Source: Bacillota bacterium
GTDB lineage: Bacteria; Bacillota; Clostridia; Christensenellales; DTU072
Assembly (NCBI GenBank): GCA_023394875.1
Contig: JAEXAB010000004.1
Span: 330,428-394,427 of the forward strand
Length of the DNA: 64,000 bases
Direction: 5' to 3'
Shown: piece after piece, positions 10,301-17,618 of the stretch
Layout: every line of letters starts with the position of its first letter
Position numbering within the stretch: the stretch's first letter is position 1
The notes under the pieces: generated by a model
Databases searched by the model: none
Told to the model about the DNA's origin: nothing
Seen by the model: the letters and a program-made list of their open reading frames with translations, nothing else
Made by a program: the position numbers and the translations under genes

Positions 10301-11142
10301 GAGAAAACAACGAAACAATAGGAATAGTAACTTTTAATAACGAACAAAAAGAATATATTGAAGATATGCTGGATAATGAAGCAGACAAAATTTCCACCTT
10401 CCGCCGTCAGCTCTATAACGAACAAAACCGTATAGAAGACGGAGAAAACCGCTCACTTTTCGTAAAAAATCTGGAAAACGTACAAGGAGATGAAAGGGAT
10501 ATAATAATATTCAGTATCGGCTACGCCAGAAACGAATATGACAAGGTAGTCGCCCAATACGGCTCCTTGTCTACCGAAGGAGGAGAAAACCGCCTAAACG
10601 TTGCCATAACCAGGGCTAGGAAAAAGGTCTACGTAATAACCAGCATTGAACCTGAAGAGCTGGACAAAGCCGAAACAACAAAAAACAACGGACCGAAACT
10701 GCTCAAAAAATACCTCCAATACGCAAGAGCAGTAAGCTCCAACAATCAGGAAGAAATCACTAAGGTGTTAAGCACTCTGGAATGTATTACCAAAGAATTC
10801 CCCAAAGAGGGCGCCTATGAAGAGCAGATAAAACAAGGCTTGGAGGCTATGGGATATATCGTATACACTAACCTTGGCAATACCTATTACAAACTATCTT
10901 TAGGCGTATACGACAAAGAATTAGGGCGGTTTGTATTAGGCGTAGAATGCGACTATCAAGCCTATAATAATAGTGAAAACGTCCTGGAAAGAGACGTCTA
11001 CCGCATAAAGTTTTTGGAAAACCGCGGTTGGAAGATCGTACGCGTTTGGTCCAGAGATTGGTGGCAGTCCAAAAAGAAAGTTCTAAATACCCTTGCCGAA
11101 ATTATAGAAAAGGAAAAAGCACAGTTAAAAAAAGCGGGTTAG
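7372..11142 (+). CDS. Stand-alone SF1 (Upf1-like) helicase with DUF4011-like N-terminus and Vsr/MTES_1575-like nuclease
   Basis: 1256 aa from the ATG at 7372 (GGAG 8 nt upstream; the longer TTG-started frame from 7279 overlaps the promoters). The N-terminus has a DUF4011-like RF..ISGKNRSLF motif. The helicase core has Walker A GPPGTGKSQ (about residue 329), Walker B VVFDEAS (D831), GDNKQLRPSS (motif III), HYRS (motif IV), VQGDERDIIIF (motif V) and NVAITRARK (motif VI, about 1077). Large helical inserts separate Walker A and B. The C-terminus (about 1130-1240) has GVECDYQ, then a conserved Arg, then GWKIVRVWSRDWW, which fits the Vsr-fold MTES_1575-type endonuclease. Related helicase-nucleases occur in defence and DNA-processing loci; no partner gene is present here. 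It is monocistronic with its own terminator. Exact role unknown. Confidence 0.82.
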   Translation: MQTIYKKYKERFIEISGKNRSLFTKSIVKKYTYDLGGLLENFDTDDFYAFLWQQRSLFTVINEKISKKLLKVSQKNTKEEVPFIFESDEVLTEAPQKSDSENTLLYREMADLKYLKREVEEIQKETGKYDLFIGFPYVLGKISADIPVKAPLLLFPVAINIDKDTVSLTHIENQPVIINKSFILAYCKEHGIKTDNVITEFDPLADNSFKNVYDAVDYLINNGFKIKYQKRKSLVPFDPIKEISFDSLELKNMAVLGRFPLANPIYNDYLLLEKDNLSTPSIDLLLQGKNSKQKSKNKNNVSYTINDLDYAQENAIEKINALSNIVIYGPPGTGKSQTIVNIISDALCKNKKVLVVSQKQAALDVVFSRLGKLNSKAMLIPDPEKDKTAFFDRIKQMHTQLIREKNEDNQKKYQNYEININKELSILENISDTLFTKTEFGLSLQEMYAQSYYIGKDSKDYNLYTAMLKTDIINKNYNTLYENIKYIKDKNIAKLFITRQELMEKNPMVVHIKSDLDMHQLKETHTFLTKIINNAKPPFDFSRYPRSRYLTTFYLEKAAQNRESLERIADMLTKIEHPELSRSVNAAIFPLFWPVYPILKYRFNTYKKDINIDLNIALKGLTDYEMQFRPLSLALDDEGYALAIGGVLNGNYELLKKLLDALENYISVRDMNKVLSELTDDIKEILDYCYNMSDKTLNSLNNIINLVIPIRIYHEIIKNDSYIENKLSDTVNFENMRQRILKLKSDQRELTKTLAMDKFGYEYAQYFDNSPKSKDYLYQIQKQRAFWPIRRMLEFFDDFLFRLFPCWLLSPQTVSTIFPLKTGMFDLVVFDEASQMFIENALPTIYRGNNIVVAGDNKQLRPSSGFVKRYSVDDSFDYNIDLSTQAALEVESLLDLATAKYTPVNLVYHYRSDYSELIDFSNMAFYENKLQIAPNITLSSNNPPIERIKVKGIWQNRHNHEEALAVVKLLRNILRERENNETIGIVTFNNEQKEYIEDMLDNEADKISTFRRQLYNEQNRIEDGENRSLFVKNLENVQGDERDIIIFSIGYARNEYDKVVAQYGSLSTEGGENRLNVAITRARKKVYVITSIEPEELDKAETTKNNGPKLLKKYLQYARAVSSNNQEEITKVLSTLECITKEFPKEGAYEEQIKQGLEAMGYIVYTNLGNTYYKLSLGVYDKELGRFVLGVECDYQAYNNSENVLERDVYRIKFLENRGWKIVRVWSRDWWQSKKKVLNTLAEIIEKEKAQLKKAG

Positions 11143-11156
11143 CCCGCTTTTTTAAT
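11127..11156 (+). terminator. Rho-independent terminator after the helicase gene
   Basis: An AAAAAGCGGG / CCCGCTTTTT stem with a TTAG loop, followed by T residues. The stop codon TAG of the helicase lies within the loop. The A-tract on the other side lets it also work for the convergent lipoprotein gene ending at 11179. Confidence 0.88.
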
Positions 11157-11178
11157 ATATTATATATTCTCTACTTAT

Positions 11179-12810
11179 TTAATCCCCTTCTTCATCTAAA
11201 GGTGTCAGTCTATTTAACGGCGTCGCCGACTCAAGTCGCTGAATCATAGTAGAAATCCTTAGGTCATCTTCAGGGTATATGCTAAGAATATTCTTATCAT
11301 AATCTATGTGTATTATAGACGGATTTGTAGTAAGGAAGGTATAGAACTCCGCAAACGCATCAATCTCTCTAACGTTTTCTTCAAAGAAAGCGTCAAAATA
11401 GTCGATAGCATCTTCAAAGTTATAAACTACATAACTAAAGAAGTTTTCGGTAATGTACAGCCTCACTCTATCTTCGTTAATTTTCAAAGACCCGACAAAA
11501 TATGATATCATATTGAGCCAGTTTATTTCGGAATCTCCGCCTAAGTTATTATTTACTATATCCGATGCGGCTTTACTTAAATCTAAGTCATATTTATATA
11601 AACACTCCAGCTTGTTGCCGACCATATTATAATAATAACCTATATTATTGTAGATATATACCGCCCTTTCCACCGAGCTGTCGTTTAACGGATTTTTGTA
11701 TTCCACAAAGAGGAAATTGTCCTGAGGGTTCTCCTGGAAAACTTTCGCGGTGATACACATTTTGTAGTTTTTGTCTTCACCGCCAACTTTCTTAATAATA
11801 TCGGTGGTAATGTTGAAAACTTTGTCCGCGTAGTAAACATATTCCTTTTGTTTTTCGGTGTTGACAACAAAATCAATGCTGACGTTTTCTTTTTTAGAGG
11901 TAGTAAACTTCAATAATTCCAGGTCAAATTTCAGACCGTTGCCTGCAAACAAAATAGTGTTGTCTGTCTTATATTCTTCTACCTCTAAGTTAAAGCTGAA
12001 TGCGGAAATTTTTCTGTCAGCGGTGGTGAAATTAACTCTCACGCTGGAAGACGGGAACTTGCCCTTCGATATATCGGTCATAGTAACGCCGAAAATGTTG
12101 GTAATAATCAAACCGAATTTATCCAATACGTCCTGATAAGATTCGTCGGTATTTAATTTCAGATAATCGTGAATTTTCTTCAGAGAATTGGGAAGGTTTA
12201 ACTGGAACTGATAGTTATATTCTTCCACAGAACCGTTCATACGCTTTTTGGCATTGATTGTTTCCCCTTGAAGTTCTAACGTGCCTGCAAGAAGCAGAGC
12301 TACTTTTTGTATGTCGCTGGAGCTGTCAAGATTCATTTCATAAGGGAAAAAGTCCTTCCACGTATCGGCTTTAAACGTCATGGAAAACTTTGTCTGCCCC
12401 AAAGCAATGTTTAATTTTTCTTTGTAAATATATAAAGCAAGGACGTTGTCGTCATAGCTGTCTTCTTTGGTTGATATTTCTAAAGCCAGCATTAAATCGG
12501 CAGGATTACTGTTGTTATAATTTCCTTTAGCCGTAACCCAAAATTCGTTTCCGTTTGCCGAAAGCTTTAATTTGCCGTCAACCGAAACTTTGGGAGAGTT
12601 TTTCATAGACGCCTTGGAAAAATCACTGGCTATGGTAGTAAAACCACCTAGCATTTTTGTGTAAACGTCGGCTGCGGTAACGGTATCCAATTTTGTCCAG
12701 GTATCCGGATCCGTAGGCTTTGGACCGGGAGTATTAGGGTCAGTACAAGCGCACATCATGACCGCAATAAGCAATGAAAACAAGATCATATAAATAATTC
12801 TCTTATTCAT
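11179..12810 (-). CDS. Lipoprotein of unknown function
   Basis: 543 aa. It starts with a lipoprotein signal (basic MNKR, hydrophobic segment, M-C-A-C with Cys22 as the likely acylated residue), then a short Pro/Thr/Asp-rich linker. The mature part is acidic and rich in beta-prone Ser/Thr/Asn/Lys segments without a repeat I can recognise; its make-up is loosely reminiscent of LppX/LolA-type lipid-binding lipoproteins, but I cannot support that. An AGGAGG SD precedes the ATG. There are 51 bp between the proS stop and this gene and no clear promoter, so it is probably co-transcribed with proS. Confidence 0.7.
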   Translation of the reverse strand: MNKRIIYMILFSLLIAVMMCACTDPNTPGPKPTDPDTWTKLDTVTAADVYTKMLGGFTTIASDFSKASMKNSPKVSVDGKLKLSANGNEFWVTAKGNYNNSNPADLMLALEISTKEDSYDDNVLALYIYKEKLNIALGQTKFSMTFKADTWKDFFPYEMNLDSSSDIQKVALLLAGTLELQGETINAKKRMNGSVEEYNYQFQLNLPNSLKKIHDYLKLNTDESYQDVLDKFGLIITNIFGVTMTDISKGKFPSSSVRVNFTTADRKISAFSFNLEVEEYKTDNTILFAGNGLKFDLELLKFTTSKKENVSIDFVVNTEKQKEYVYYADKVFNITTDIIKKVGGEDKNYKMCITAKVFQENPQDNFLFVEYKNPLNDSSVERAVYIYNNIGYYYNMVGNKLECLYKYDLDLSKAASDIVNNNLGGDSEINWLNMISYFVGSLKINEDRVRLYITENFFSYVVYNFEDAIDYFDAFFEENVREIDAFAEFYTFLTTNPSIIHIDYDKNILSIYPEDDLRISTMIQRLESATPLNRLTPLDEEGD

Positions 12811-12861
12811 GTTCTGTGCATCCTCCTAGTTACGCCAACAGTTCAGGCCCGTATGTAAAGG

Positions 12862-14574
12862 TCAACTTCGTTCTAATATTATATTTCTAATTCTCCCCGC
12901 CAATTTGTCTATATCTGTGTTTTCTTGCAGTGATTTGTCTCTTAACTGCAGTTCTGCCTGTCCGTTTGCCAAGCCTCTTGGGCTTATTACCACTCTTATC
13001 GGTATGCCCATGAGGTCGCAATCGGAAAATTTTACTCCCGCTGATACGTCGCGGTCATCGAATAAAACTTCTATTCCTTTACTTTGCAGTTCCTCATAGA
13101 CGGCAAAGGCTTTTTCTTTGACGGCGGGGTCGTCTAGACGCAGTCCGCATAAATAAACGTGCCAGGGCGCTATCGACATCGGCCAAATCAGTCCTTTTTC
13201 GTCGTTACTCTCTTCTGCGACAGAAGCAAGAGCTCTGCCGATTCCTATACCGTAACAGCCCATAATAGGATTAATAGCTTTCCCTTCGGAGTTAAGAACG
13301 GTCATTCCCATAGCTTTGGTATATTTTGTTCCCAACTGGAAGATATTGCCCACTTCTATGCCGTTTTCTATTGCTAGTTCGGCTCCGCAAATCGGACAAC
13401 GTTCTCCCGCTCTTACTTTTGCGATATCAACAAAGTTGTTTATTTTGGCGTCTCTAGCCACGTCAACCCCAACTATATGATATTCAGCTTTGTTAGCGCC
13501 TGTTACCATACCGACGCCGTTTTTCAAAGAATTATCATACACTACGGTAAAGTTTTCGGTGTTTAATCCAATTAGCCCGATATTGCCAGCCACCAACATA
13601 TTCGTGTCGGTTAGAGAAGCAGGAACAATCTCTTTCCCGATAATTTTCTTTAGTTTACTTTCGTTTACTTCCAAGTCGCCTCTGATAAAACAAAGTACTA
13701 TCTTTTCGGTGCCTTTTTCGAAGTAGCAGACGGCTTTAATTAATTTGTCTTCGGTAACGTTAAAAAACTTCGCCACCGACCCAATCTCTGTATGTTCACC
13801 GGTAAAGACGGTTTCCGCTGCCTTGTTTTCTACGGCTGAATTTTGCTCATCTCTTACCGATACGGCAACTTCCATATTTGCCTTGTATCCGCACTTGTTG
13901 CAAAGTACGATGCTGTCTTCTCCAACGGGGGAAAGAAGCATATATTCGTGAGCTACGCTACCTCCCATCATGCCGGTGTCGGATTTTACCGCTACCACTC
14001 TCTTCATTCCTATTCTTTGGAAAATCCTTGTGTATGCGTCATACACTCTTTCATAGTAATTTTCCAAATCTGCCATATCCTTATGGAATGAATAGGCGTC
14101 TTTCATAATAAACTCTCTTACCCTAATAAGTCCGCCTCGGCTTCTTGCCTCATCACGGAACTTAGTCTGGAACTGGTATATCATAAAGGGTAGTTGCTGA
14201 TAGCTGTTTACCGCATCTCTGGCAAAATGTACCGCCGCTTCTTCATGGGTCATGCCTAGTAGCATATCGCGGTTGTTTCTGTCCTTAAAACGCACCATTT
14301 CTTCGCCGATTGATAGGTATCTTCCCGATTCCATCCACAATTCTTTGGGCATTACCACAGGGAAAGAAACTTCTTGCCCTTCAATACCGTCCATTTCCTG
14401 ACGAATAATGTTTTCTATCTTGCGGCAAATGCGTTTTGCGGGCATCGCCAGCGACCATATACCATTACTTACTAACTTAATATATCCTGCTCTGAGCAAC
14501 AATATGTGGCTCGGGATTGTTGCGTCGGCAGGATTGGTTTTGGTTCTTTCTCCAACCAGTTTTGATAATAACAT
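12862..14574 (-). CDS. proS: Prolyl-tRNA synthetase, bacterial type with editing insertion
   Basis: 570 aa, the length of the bacterial ProS type with an INS (YbaK-like) editing domain between class II motifs 2 and 3. Motif 2 is in FRDEARSRGGLIRVREF, the GMTHEEA motif precedes it, and motif 3 is in CYGIGIGRALASV. The editing domain, which clears Ala-tRNAPro, occupies roughly residues 230-385. The C-terminal anticodon-binding domain follows. No T-box leader is visible upstream: the 56 bp to the preceding lipoprotein gene contain only a 7 bp inverted repeat. Confidence 0.95.
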   Translation of the reverse strand: MLLSKLVGERTKTNPADATIPSHILLLRAGYIKLVSNGIWSLAMPAKRICRKIENIIRQEMDGIEGQEVSFPVVMPKELWMESGRYLSIGEEMVRFKDRNNRDMLLGMTHEEAAVHFARDAVNSYQQLPFMIYQFQTKFRDEARSRGGLIRVREFIMKDAYSFHKDMADLENYYERVYDAYTRIFQRIGMKRVVAVKSDTGMMGGSVAHEYMLLSPVGEDSIVLCNKCGYKANMEVAVSVRDEQNSAVENKAAETVFTGEHTEIGSVAKFFNVTEDKLIKAVCYFEKGTEKIVLCFIRGDLEVNESKLKKIIGKEIVPASLTDTNMLVAGNIGLIGLNTENFTVVYDNSLKNGVGMVTGANKAEYHIVGVDVARDAKINNFVDIAKVRAGERCPICGAELAIENGIEVGNIFQLGTKYTKAMGMTVLNSEGKAINPIMGCYGIGIGRALASVAEESNDEKGLIWPMSIAPWHVYLCGLRLDDPAVKEKAFAVYEELQSKGIEVLFDDRDVSAGVKFSDCDLMGIPIRVVISPRGLANGQAELQLRDKSLQENTDIDKLAGRIRNIILERS

Positions 14575-14597
14575 TTTTACTCCCTATATATAACCAA

Positions 14598-14617
14598 GGC
14601 ATAACAACCATTATGCC
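14598..14617. repeat. Perfect 7-bp inverted repeat between lipoprotein and proS
   Basis: GGCATAA and TTATGCC flank a 6 nt spacer. It is not followed by a T-run in either direction, so it is not an obvious terminator. It lies between the stop of the 124-aa lipoprotein and the proS start and could be an operator or an RNA hairpin. Confidence 0.4.
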
Positions 14618-14630
14618 CATAAAACCCTTA

Positions 14631-15005
14631 TTACTTCTTCGCTTTTACGACTATCTTCCAATCGCCGATGAAAAACTCCGGATAATCTTCGTTTTCTTCC
14701 AAAATGTATACTTTAACGGTAAAGGTGCCGGCTTTGGTTAGTTTATTGTCTTCGTCAAGAGACAGACTTGCAATGCTCTCTTCCCCGAAAGCAAGGTTTT
14801 TGGAAACAGCGGCTGTGGTGCCGTCGCTTTTGGTAGCGGTAATAGATACCTTAGTTTTGTCAAACGTATCGCCTACCGTATATGTAGAATCGGCTATTTC
14901 ATAACTTGTTACGGTCATAACGTCGGACTTTTCGTTACAAGCAGTCAAAACAACGGTACAGGCAAAAATTAGCAAAACTAACACCAAAACAGAAACTTTC
15001 TTCAT
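14631..15005 (-). CDS. Small lipoprotein with one Ig-like (Big_3-type) domain
   Basis: 124 aa. The signal peptide ends in L-T-A-C (Cys23). The remaining ~100 residues form a single bacterial Ig-like unit: YTVGDTFDKTKVSITATKSD, followed by the strand pattern ending in GTFTVKVYI. The same domain type is used repeatedly in the 3806-aa lipoprotein in this window, so this looks like a one-domain relative. It has its own strong promoter and an AAGGAG SD. The function is unknown; it is likely a surface-exposed accessory protein. Confidence 0.75.
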   Translation of the reverse strand: MKKVSVLVLVLLIFACTVVLTACNEKSDVMTVTSYEIADSTYTVGDTFDKTKVSITATKSDGTTAAVSKNLAFGEESIASLSLDEDNKLTKAGTFTVKVYILEENEDYPEFFIGDWKIVVKAKK

Positions 15006-15021
15006 AGATACTCCTTACACT

Positions 15022-15037
15022 TGCGCCATTTAGCGCA
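15022..15037 (-). other. Small hairpin in the 5' UTR of the 124-aa lipoprotein
   Basis: TGCGC/GCGCA stem of 5 bp with a 6 nt loop, lying between the promoter and the SD. It could be an RNA stabiliser or weak regulatory element; the short stem makes chance plausible. Confidence 0.3.
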
Positions 15038-15050
15038 TATTACTGTTTAT

Positions 15051-15079
15051 ATTATATACTTTTGTACAAGCATAGTCAA
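15051..15079 (-). promoter_or_regulatory. Promoter of the 124-aa lipoprotein gene
   Basis: TTGACT (15074-15079), a 17 bp spacer and a perfect TATAAT (15051-15056) on the minus strand. This is one of the strongest sigma-A-like matches in the window, suggesting substantial expression of a small surface lipoprotein. Confidence 0.75.
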
Positions 15080-15093
15080 TAATTAAATTTATT

Positions 15094-15128
15094 TAATCAA
15101 TTTTTACAAGTTTTTACACCGGTTTTTA
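15094..15128. repeat. Three direct copies of TTTTTACA at the topoisomerase A 3' end
   Basis: TTTTTACA occurs three times within about 32 bp, spaced 10 and 12 bp apart; the last copy overlaps the stop codon of the topoisomerase A gene. It sits just upstream of the lipoprotein promoter. The near-helical spacing could mark a protein-binding site, or it may simply be slippage. Confidence 0.35.
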
Positions 15129-17615
15129 CACCAAATCGGAATAGTGTCTACTGCATAGCGTACAGTTAACTGCCAACGGGAAAGGCTTGCCCTTAGACAG
15201 GCGGTTTCTGTCGATTAATATATCTTCGGTGTTGACGGTGTTTATAGCGTTCTTTTCATCGGCTAAAGCAACAATATAGGACAAAGTTACCAGTCCGCCG
15301 AAAATAACTTTACCGTCGCATACGTCCATTATTTTTACACCTTTTCTGGCTCTCTTTGCAATTTCCACAGTAGAAGCTATGGTTCTCTTTGCGTAACCCT
15401 TGTCGGAAATGGATACGAACTCACCTAATAGTTCATTGTCGCAGCATTCTCCTTGCCCCGCCCACACTACGCTAGCTCCGTCAGAAAGGCTTGCGCCTAT
15501 TACTCCGCCCGCTTTTCTACCCTGCAAAGGATAATCTTCGCTACAGGTATTAATAGCCATACCGTCATCGGTTACGAACACAAGGGCGTGACTATCTTTC
15601 TTAATCTCTACAGATATCGCCTCGTCTCCTTCTTTAAGAACCAATACCTGATATTGCTCTTTGTTAACTACGTAATCTTTTACCAAGGATTTTTTTACCA
15701 TGCCTTGACGGGTGAAAATGTAAATTTCCTTGTCCAACAATTCTTCGTCTAAGTTAATTGCCCCTATGGCTTTTTCGTTAGGCACAGCGTCGGCAAACAT
15801 TTCGCACAAGGTCTCTCCCTGAGCCGTCCAGGACTTTTCTAAGATGGTTTCGGTATTTAGCTTATAACAGTTGCCTAGGTTACTGAAAATTATAGTTTGG
15901 TTACCCTTATCGGTATATAACAGATGTTTCGCTATTTCGTTTTTATTCTTTATTTCTTCTCTTTCGGCAGACAGGAACAGCCTCGGGCTTACAAATTTTA
16001 CCTTGCCTTCGCCGTCGATTACCACGTAGCCACGCTTAGTTTGGGCTTTGGTTACGTCAAAAGGTTTATGCTCAATGTCATCAAAACAAGATACCATTAC
16101 GCTTAGCCTTTTGGTCTTGAAGCGGTCTCTTATATCCAACAATTCTTCCCTTACGATGTTTAACTGTTCGATCGTAGAATTGACTATCTTTTCTAATTTT
16201 GCAATGCAAATCTTCAATTCCCGAAGTTCCCTTTCTATTCTGCCTATTTCCAGTTTAGTTAAGTTAACCAGTTTCAAATCTAAAATAGCGTCGGCTTGCT
16301 TTTCGCTTAAACAGAAAGCTTCACGCAATTTTTCTTTGGCTTCGCTACGGGAATTACTGCTTTTAATTAGTTCCACCACCTTTTCTATCTGGGGCAGAAT
16401 AATAACAAAACCGTCTAAAAGATGCTCTCTGTCTCTTGCTATACGCAAGTCATACTGGCTTCTTTTTAGTATAATAGTGCGTTGATAATTGGTATAATAT
16501 TTGATTATTTGAAGCAGTCCAAGCTGTTGGGGACGACCGTCGGCAATAGCCACCATATTGGCAAAAAAGTTGACTTGCAAATCGGTTTTCTGATACAAAA
16601 CATTGAGGATTTTTATTGCGTCTTCCCCTTTTTTGAGGCGGATTACCACCCTTATTCCGTTTCTGTCCGATTCATCGGTTATTTCCTGAATTCCGTTTAG
16701 CAAACTGTCCTTTTTATCTTCGGCTTTTTCTGCCATTTCTTCGCGCAAAGCCAAGATTCTTTGCTGTAACTCCGCCTTATTTACGTTATAAGGTATTTCC
16801 GTTATTACTATGCTCTGCCTGCCGTTATCCGCGCTCTCAATATCAACCTTGGCTCTGATGGTTACTTTACCTTTACCTGTTGCGTAAAGTTCTTTTAGGC
16901 TCTCATCATCGGCAATAACAAAACCGCCCGTAGGAAAGTCTGGCCCCTTAATAATGGTCAACATCTCTTCCAGACATATTTTTGGATTGTCGATGTATGC
17001 AATAATACCGTCTATTACTTCGGTTAGGTTATGAGGGGGTATTTTGGTAGCAAGACCTATGGCAATACCCATAGTGCCGTTCACAAGAAGGTTGGGAAAA
17101 CGTCCCGGCAAAACGTCGGGTTCGTCCAAGCTGTCGTCAAAGTTCTTTACCCATTTTACGGTGTCTTTTTCTAGGTCACGCAAAAGTTCACATGCCAGTT
17201 TTTCTAATTTTACTTCGGTATAACGCATTGCAGCCGCTCCGTCTCCGTCAATGGAGCCGAAGTTGCCGTGACCGTGGACTAACGTGTTGCGCATATTAAA
17301 ATCCTGCGCCATATTTACCATAGCGCCGTATATTGAGCTGTCGCCGTGGGGATGATATTTACCCAAGCAGTCGCCTACCACACGGGCTGACTTCTTAAAC
17401 GGACCGTCAGGCTTCATGTTAAGTTCGTGCATTGCATAGAGAATTCTTCTCTGAACGGGCTTTAGTCCGTCTTCCACTCTGGGTAAAGCTCTTTCCAAAA
17501 TAATATATTCGGCGTAAGGCATCATATAGTCATGCACAGCCTTAGCCAGCGGTCGATTAATTATTTTTTCGGTAAATACTTCTTCGACGGCGGTTTCTTT
17601 CTTTTTCGCGCACAT
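15126..17615 (-). CDS. gyrA: Type IIA topoisomerase subunit A (DNA gyrase A or topoisomerase IV ParC)
   Basis: 829 aa, GyrA-like length. It cleaves and religates DNA in an A2B2 complex. The catalytic tyrosine is Tyr132 in AAAMRYTEVK; KYHPHGDSSIYG (about 87-97) is the quinolone-resistance region; FPNLLVNGTMGIAIG is conserved. The C-terminal domain (from about residue 500) is a beta-pinwheel in which QGRKAGG is the nearest match to the GyrA-box, a loose fit, so ParC cannot be excluded. At the position equivalent to E. coli GyrA Asp87 the residue is Gly97. The gene begins 3 bp after the subunit B gene with a GGAGG SD. Confidence 0.85.
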   Translation of the reverse strand: MCAKKKETAVEEVFTEKIINRPLAKAVHDYMMPYAEYIILERALPRVEDGLKPVQRRILYAMHELNMKPDGPFKKSARVVGDCLGKYHPHGDSSIYGAMVNMAQDFNMRNTLVHGHGNFGSIDGDGAAAMRYTEVKLEKLACELLRDLEKDTVKWVKNFDDSLDEPDVLPGRFPNLLVNGTMGIAIGLATKIPPHNLTEVIDGIIAYIDNPKICLEEMLTIIKGPDFPTGGFVIADDESLKELYATGKGKVTIRAKVDIESADNGRQSIVITEIPYNVNKAELQQRILALREEMAEKAEDKKDSLLNGIQEITDESDRNGIRVVIRLKKGEDAIKILNVLYQKTDLQVNFFANMVAIADGRPQQLGLLQIIKYYTNYQRTIILKRSQYDLRIARDREHLLDGFVIILPQIEKVVELIKSSNSRSEAKEKLREAFCLSEKQADAILDLKLVNLTKLEIGRIERELRELKICIAKLEKIVNSTIEQLNIVREELLDIRDRFKTKRLSVMVSCFDDIEHKPFDVTKAQTKRGYVVIDGEGKVKFVSPRLFLSAEREEIKNKNEIAKHLLYTDKGNQTIIFSNLGNCYKLNTETILEKSWTAQGETLCEMFADAVPNEKAIGAINLDEELLDKEIYIFTRQGMVKKSLVKDYVVNKEQYQVLVLKEGDEAISVEIKKDSHALVFVTDDGMAINTCSEDYPLQGRKAGGVIGASLSDGASVVWAGQGECCDNELLGEFVSISDKGYAKRTIASTVEIAKRARKGVKIMDVCDGKVIFGGLVTLSYIVALADEKNAINTVNTEDILIDRNRLSKGKPFPLAVNCTLCSRHYSDLV

Positions 17616-17618
17616 ATT

